Positions 6,491 to 9,787 of a stretch of 9,787 bases of DNA are shown one piece after another. Each line of letters opens with the position of its first letter. The first letter of the stretch is position 1. A program made the position numbers and the translations under genes. This DNA comes from Rhodospirillales bacterium (GTDB taxonomy: Bacteria > Pseudomonadota > Alphaproteobacteria > Rhodospirillales > Casp-alpha2). The DNA lies in NCBI GenBank assembly GCA_028282185.1, contig JANQIJ010000073.1:1-9787 (forward strand). The letters are read 5' to 3'. The notes under the pieces are model-generated. The model saw nothing but the letters and a program-made list of their open reading frames with translations. It was not told the DNA's origin and ran no database searches.

Positions 6491-7675
6491 TTAGAACTTG
6501 AGGCGGCCACCAACGAAGACGGTGACGATCTCTTCGAGTTCGACCGCGGTGCCGGAGCGATCAACGTCCCAGACCATCACGTTGGCGAACAGAGCGGCGC
6601 CCGCCTTTTTGACGTCCTGGAAAACGCCGCCACCGAAGGCAAAGCCTTCGTCGCCTTCAACCTGCCGGTTGTCGGTCATGATCATGGTCAGACCAACGCC
6701 GGTGGCACCGAGGGTGTTCATGTTGGCGGTGTAGCTGACACGGCCGACGAAAACGGTTTCGTCTTCGGCGCGGTCAGCGGCAGCCAGATCGCTGTTTTCT
6801 TTCTTTTCGTCGGAACCGTAGAGAGCGGTCAGCGCGATGCCGCTGTCATGCTTGACGGAGGCACCGACCTGCCACTGGGCTTCGGTGTTGTTGACCGTGC
6901 CGCCAACGGCTTCGTAGAAACCGCGGCCACGGACCTTGAAGGAACCGAACTTGCCGTCGTAGAGGACGCCAACGCCGGTGTTACCGCCGTTTTCGGTACC
7001 GATCTGAACCCGCAGACCGTTGAAGTTCGGGGTTTCGTACTGGATGGCATCGGTACGACCGCCGTCAAAGGTCTTGAACACACTGCGGATGTTCCGACCG
7101 CCGGCATCCAGGCTGTTGTTCAGGGTGTTGTTGCGGAAGATGATGCCACCGGCCGTCAGGTCGGTGTCCATGCCGGCCAGGGCGCCGGCGGCGCCGCCGA
7201 GGTCCAGACCATCGGACATGCCGTCGGAGATTTCCGACTGCTGACCCAGGGTCAGGCGACCGAAGGATTTGGAAACGAAGGAGATTTCCTGTTTCCGCTC
7301 GGTGAAGCCGGTCGCCGTGGACGAACCGCCCAGGTTGCTGTTGGAGGCCCGGTTGTCGTTCTGGCTGACGGCGTTCGGCGTGTTCGATTCGATTTCAACT
7401 TCGATCTTGCCGCGGATTTCCAAGCTTTCGGTCAGCTTGGCGCGGGCGTCGAAGCCAAAACGGGTGGAGGCAACGTCCGCGTCGACATGCTGGAAGTCGG
7501 AGGCGTTGCCGTCGTCATAGTACAGGATGCCACGGCCAACCTGGCCATAGATCTTCAGATCGGCGGGGGCGCCGTTCGAAAGCTTGCCCGCTTCGGCGGT
7601 GGTGGCAACCGGCGCGGCAAACGCGAAAAGCGCAGCACCCGCGGCACCAGCCATAAGGGTCTTTTTGAGAGTCAT
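6491..7675 (-). CDS. Outer-membrane porin (Gram-negative porin family)
   Basis: The 394-residue precursor starts MTLKKTLMAGAAGAALFAFA, a typical Sec signal with Lys residues, a hydrophobic core and a probable signal peptidase I site after AEA (27-29). The mature part begins near Gly30 and soon shows DLKIYGQVGRGILYYDDG, the usual first strand of general porins. It alternates short amphipathic strands with Gly/Asn/Asp-rich loops, ends FVGGRLKF with the C-terminal Phe used by the BAM assembly machinery, and I see no Cys. It probably forms a 16-stranded trimeric channel for small hydrophilic solutes; substrate preference cannot be read from sequence. The ATG at 7675 is fixed by AGGAG seven bases upstream; the 15 earlier in-frame residues would spoil the signal peptide. 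Codon use is restricted (mostly AAC, GAC, GGC, GGT, ACC), which suggests high expression. It has its own terminator and is divergent from gor. Confidence 0.93.
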   Translation of the reverse strand: MTLKKTLMAGAAGAALFAFAAPVATTAEAGKLSNGAPADLKIYGQVGRGILYYDDGNASDFQHVDADVASTRFGFDARAKLTESLEIRGKIEVEIESNTPNAVSQNDNRASNSNLGGSSTATGFTERKQEISFVSKSFGRLTLGQQSEISDGMSDGLDLGGAAGALAGMDTDLTAGGIIFRNNTLNNSLDAGGRNIRSVFKTFDGGRTDAIQYETPNFNGLRVQIGTENGGNTGVGVLYDGKFGSFKVRGRGFYEAVGGTVNNTEAQWQVGASVKHDSGIALTALYGSDEKKENSDLAAADRAEDETVFVGRVSYTANMNTLGATGVGLTMIMTDNRQVEGDEGFAFGGGVFQDVKKAGAALFANVMVWDVDRSGTAVELEEIVTVFVGGRLKF

Positions 7676-7682
7676 TCGTTTG

Positions 7683-7687
7683 CTCCT
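7683..7687 (-). promoter_or_regulatory. Shine-Dalgarno site of the porin gene
   Basis: CTCCT on the + strand reads AGGAG on the - strand, seven bases before the ATG at 7675. It is a strong site in an A/T-rich context, in keeping with a highly translated gene, and it decides the start. Confidence 0.85.
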
Positions 7688-7840
7688 AAAGATGAGATAT
7701 ACTCTTACAAATCCACTCACTCATATCCGAAACTTAAGGTCGGCCGCTCGTTGACGGCCATTTCGGAATGCCCGCAGTTTACTCAAGCCCCCCCGACAAG
7801 AAAGGGAAAACGCCCTTCGGTGGGGATTTTTTGCGACAGT

Positions 7841-7856
7841 GTGGCGGAATTGCCAC
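7841..7856. promoter_or_regulatory. Palindrome GTGGC-N6-GCCAC, operator candidate
   Basis: GTGGC (7841-7845) and GCCAC (7852-7856) are perfect inverted repeats with a six-base centre, GGAATT. The right arm overlaps TTGCCA at 7850-7855, a possible -35 box. Spacing and symmetry resemble a binding site for a dimeric repressor or activator. No named regulator motif is matched. Confidence 0.4.
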
Positions 7857-7879
7857 ATTTTCGCCCTAACGCGCATAAA
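7850..7879 (+). promoter_or_regulatory. Possible sigma-70-type promoter towards gor
   Basis: TTGCCA (7850-7855) and CATAAA (7874-7879) are separated by 18 bases on the + strand, a moderate match to the vegetative consensus in an otherwise GC-rich region. It would leave a leader of roughly 215 bases before the gor ATG, which is long, so a nearer promoter is also possible. Confidence 0.35.
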
Positions 7880-8063
7880 TAAACGGGTTCAGGGCGGCGA
7901 ATATGGGCCGGAAGCGGCCCGGTGCAGCCAGAAGACGGTTTGCAATTCATCGATACGACGGTTAAGTGTCAGCGCCGGTTTCCCACCCAAGACGGACAGC
8001 CCCGCGGCCCGAGGGTACCGGTTAGTTGGGAGCACGGTCCCCCGTCGCGGGCGGACCCTCAGA

Positions 8064-8092
8064 AAGATGGACCCACGGGAAGATGGACCCAC
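8064..8092 (+). repeat. Two-copy tandem repeat with 16-bp period at the gor start
   Basis: AAGATGGACCCAC occurs at 8064-8076 and again at 8080-8092. Each copy carries an ATG. The first (8067) is in frame with gor and would add 11 residues (MDPREDGPTGT); the second (8083) is out of frame. The annotated ATG lies eight bases after the second copy. Confidence 0.8.
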
Positions 8093-8099
8093 TGGCACC

Positions 8100-9485
8100 A
8101 TGACGACCTACGATTACGACCTGATCACCATCGGCGGCGGATCCGGCGGCGTCCGCGCGTCGCGCTTCGCCGCCCAGCAATACGGCATCCGCGCCGCCGT
8201 GATCGAAAACCTGCGCATTGGCGGGACCTGCGTGATGCGCGGCTGCGTGCCCAAGAAGCTCTTGGTCTACGGCGCCCATTTCGCGGAAGACTTCGAGGAT
8301 GCCCGAGGCTATGGCTGGGGCGATGCCGAAGCGAGCTTCGATTGGCCGACCCTGATCGCCAACAAGAACGTCGAGCTCGACCGTCTGGAAGGGGTCTATC
8401 ACCGGTTGTTGCGCGACACCGGGGTCGGCGAACTGACCGGCACGGGGCGCATCGTCGACCCCCATACGGTGGAGATCGGCGGCAACGGGCCGGACGGCGG
8501 CAAGACGATCACCGGTAAATACATCCTGATCGCCACCGGCGGCTGGCCGTCGCTGCCCGACATCCGCGGCATCGAGCACGTCATCACGTCGAACGAGGCG
8601 CTGGACCTGGAAACCCTGCCGGACAGCATCGCGATCGTCGGCGGCGGCTATATCGCCGTCGAATTCGCCGGCATCTTCAACGCCTTGGGCGTCGACACCC
8701 ATATCATCATCAGGGCCGAGAACGTGCTCCGCGGGTTCGATCAGGCGGTTCGCGACACGCTGCACAGCGAAATGGTCAAGAAGGGTGTCTGCGTCCATCA
8801 GGAAACGGTGGTCCGCTCGATCGAGGAACAGGGCGGGCGCTATTCGCTGCGCCTCAACGACGACCAGATGCTGGAAGTCGGCCGGGTGATGTACGCCACC
8901 GGCCGGGCCCCCAATACCAAAGGCATCGGGCTGGAGGAGGTCGGCGTCGCGCTCACTGCCAAGGGCGCCGTCGTCGTCGACGATTATTTCAAGACCTCGG
9001 TCGACAGCATCTATGCGCTCGGCGACGTCATCGACCGGGTGCAACTGACCCCGGTGGCGCTCGCCGAAGGCATGGCCGTCGCCCATACTCTTTTCGGCGA
9101 CAAGCCAACGGCCGTTGATTACACCAACATCCCGACGGCGGTGTTTTCGACCCCGCCCATCGGCACCGTGGGTCTGACCGAGGAAGAGGCCCGTCGCGAA
9201 CACGACGTCGAGGTTTACATGGCCCACTTCCGGCCGATGAAGTACACCCTGTCGGGGCGCGACGAGCATACGATGATGAAACTGATCGTCGACCGCGCGA
9301 CCGATCGGGTGCTCGGCTGTCACATGGTCGGCCTGGACGCGGCGGAGATGACCCAGGCGCTCGGCATCGCCCTTAAGGCAGGCGCGACCAAGGCGCATTT
9401 TGACGCGACCATCGGCATCCACCCGACAGCGGCCGAGGAATGGGTCACCATGCGCCAGCCGGTCCGCCCCGAAGCGGCGGAGTAA
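8100..9485 (+). CDS. gor: Glutathione reductase (NADPH), plant/alphaproteobacterial type
   Basis: Gor uses NADPH and FAD to reduce glutathione disulfide in the cytoplasm. The 461-residue product has, in order, the FAD-binding GGGSGG (12-17), the redox disulfide in GGTCVMRGCVPKK (Cys44, Cys49), the NADPH-binding GGGYIAVE (181-188) with Arg205 and Arg211 placed to hold the 2'-phosphate (IIRAENVLRGFD), the second FAD motif ALGDV with Asp309, and the dimerisation-domain motif HPTAAEEW, where His441 is the catalytic base. The CVxRGC spacing residues and LRGFD are typical of plant and alphaproteobacterial enzymes rather than the CVNVGC of E. coli. The ATG at 8100 gives the usual distance to the FAD motif. 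It lacks a good ribosome site, and an in-frame ATG at 8067 remains possible. All catalytic residues are present. The gene is divergent from the porin; the next gene follows after 114 bp. Confidence 0.95.
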   Translation: MTTYDYDLITIGGGSGGVRASRFAAQQYGIRAAVIENLRIGGTCVMRGCVPKKLLVYGAHFAEDFEDARGYGWGDAEASFDWPTLIANKNVELDRLEGVYHRLLRDTGVGELTGTGRIVDPHTVEIGGNGPDGGKTITGKYILIATGGWPSLPDIRGIEHVITSNEALDLETLPDSIAIVGGGYIAVEFAGIFNALGVDTHIIIRAENVLRGFDQAVRDTLHSEMVKKGVCVHQETVVRSIEEQGGRYSLRLNDDQMLEVGRVMYATGRAPNTKGIGLEEVGVALTAKGAVVVDDYFKTSVDSIYALGDVIDRVQLTPVALAEGMAVAHTLFGDKPTAVDYTNIPTAVFSTPPIGTVGLTEEEARREHDVEVYMAHFRPMKYTLSGRDEHTMMKLIVDRATDRVLGCHMVGLDAAEMTQALGIALKAGATKAHFDATIGIHPTAAEEWVTMRQPVRPEAAE

Positions 9486-9599
9486 TCTTCGTTTCTGACC
9501 CTCAATCGCCGGGCGCTCACGCCGTTCGCTTGGCTTTCGGTGCATCCGCGCCGGTCGGCCACTTGGCCTCGTTTGCCCAGCTCCCCGAGGGATCAAGCC
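9486..9599. other. gor to hydrolase intergenic region
   Basis: The 114 bp hold no gene and no convincing terminator. A small inverted repeat, GGCCA-CT-TGGCC (9557-9568), is followed only by TCGTTTG. Cotranscription of the two genes is possible. Confidence 0.4.
9587..9591 (+). promoter_or_regulatory. Shine-Dalgarno site of the hydrolase gene
   Basis: GAGGG lies eight bases before the ATG at 9600 and supports that start. Confidence 0.7.
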
Positions 9600-9787
9600 A
9601 TGGCTTCCAATAGCAAAACCCTGGTGCTCTGCCCCGGCTTCATGAATGACCGGGGATTGTGGGACGACATGGCGGACGGCCTTGCCGCCCTGGGGCCCCT
9701 GCTGTTCGCCGATACCCGCCAAGATTCCACCCTTTCGGGCATGGCTGGACGGGCGCTCGACGCCGTCGATGGCGACTTCATCGCCAT
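9600..9787 (+). CDS. Alpha/beta-fold hydrolase, N-terminal part (3' end outside window)
   Basis: The frame opens at an ATG with a good ribosome site and stays open to the window edge, giving 62 complete codons. The protein begins MASNSKTLVLCPGFMNDRGL, where the strand plus PGFMNDRGLW is the oxyanion-hole region of small alpha/beta hydrolases. ADTRQDSTLSGMAGRALDAV follows, matching the D-tRDdtl-MA--vL pattern that comes just before the nucleophile elbow (GxSxG) in this subfamily. The elbow and the rest of the catalytic triad lie beyond the window, so activity cannot be judged. An esterase, lipase-like or C-C hydrolase role is possible and the substrate is unknown. It follows gor by 114 bp on the same strand, but no functional link is evident. 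Confidence 0.72.
   Translation, partial: MASNSKTLVLCPGFMNDRGLWDDMADGLAALGPLLFADTRQDSTLSGMAGRALDAVDGDFIA

Larger units (their letters stand above)
7676..8099. promoter_or_regulatory. Divergent porin / gor intergenic region
   Basis: These 424 bp contain no supported gene; a 70-residue open frame on the - strand (7889-8101) has no ribosome site or family pattern. The porin side (7676-7740) is clearly A/T-richer than the rest of the window, as expected for a strong promoter and leader, but I could not choose a definite -35/-10 pair there. Further out lie a weak CCC/GGG hairpin flanked by A and T runs (about 7807-7832), a 16-bp palindrome at 7841-7856 with a possible gor promoter, and a short tandem repeat at 8064-8092. 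Confidence 0.6.

Noticed and set aside
7807..7832. Terminator-like hairpin CCC-TTCGGT-GGG flanked by A and T runs
   Set aside because: Only three GC pairs are continuous, and an internal mismatch separates them from the A/T pairs. No gene ends nearby on either strand.
6848..7882. 344-codon + strand open frame opposite the porin
   Set aside because: It is antisense to the porin, whose signal peptide, ribosome site and C-terminal Phe are clear. The frame has no family pattern of its own.
7889..8101. 70-residue - strand gene in the porin/gor intergenic region
   Set aside because: It has no Shine-Dalgarno site, no recognisable motif and a composition like random GC-rich sequence.
9557..9568. 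Terminator after gor (GGCCA-CT-TGGCC)
   Set aside because: It has five pairs, a two-base gap too tight for a hairpin loop, and no T-tract.
8022..9722. 566-codon - strand open frame opposite gor
   Set aside because: It is antisense to a fully recognisable glutathione reductase, its translation is low-complexity His/Asp/Arg-rich, and it runs through the start of the hydrolase gene.

Overview
The window looks like chromosomal DNA from a high-GC alphaproteobacterium, probably of the Rhodospirillales type. The evidence is strong G/C bias at third codon positions, a glutathione reductase with the GGTCVxRGCVPKK active-site signature shared by plant and alphaproteobacterial enzymes, a Gram-negative porin with a signal peptide and C-terminal Phe, and a glmU-glmS pair next to a divergent phosphoglycolate-phosphatase-like gene. 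The genus cannot be fixed from sequence alone. I see no insertion sequence, prophage, CRISPR array, tRNA or rRNA.

Left part (1-4421): the 3' end of a putative 2OG-Fe(II) oxygenase gene runs on the + strand. It converges on a HAD-family phosphatase gene (gph-like, - strand). A 151-bp divergent intergenic region follows, then glmU and glmS on the + strand only 5 bp apart. GlmS makes glucosamine-6-phosphate and GlmU turns glucosamine-1-phosphate into UDP-GlcNAc, so the pair covers both ends of the amino-sugar branch feeding peptidoglycan and lipopolysaccharide. The phosphoglucosamine mutase GlmM that links them is not in the window.

Middle (4422-6490): a small protein made almost wholly of seven gapless 34-residue TPR units follows glmS in the same direction. 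A convergent gene for a 238-residue protein of unknown function (- strand) comes next. A 372-bp non-coding stretch then holds the upstream region of that gene and the 3' end structures of the porin transcript, including a strong C(UUCG)G-capped terminator.

Right part (6491-9787): an outer-membrane porin (- strand) and a glutathione reductase gene (gor, + strand) are divergently transcribed from a 424-bp intergenic region. That region contains a 16-bp palindrome overlapping a possible -35 box and a short tandem repeat next to the gor start. The window ends inside an alpha/beta-hydrolase gene (+ strand).

Most of the window is housekeeping and I find no convincing new multi-gene system. The items most worth a second look are the unknown 238-residue protein, the palindrome in the porin/gor intergenic region, the stacked hairpins after the porin gene, and the solo TPR protein downstream of glmS.
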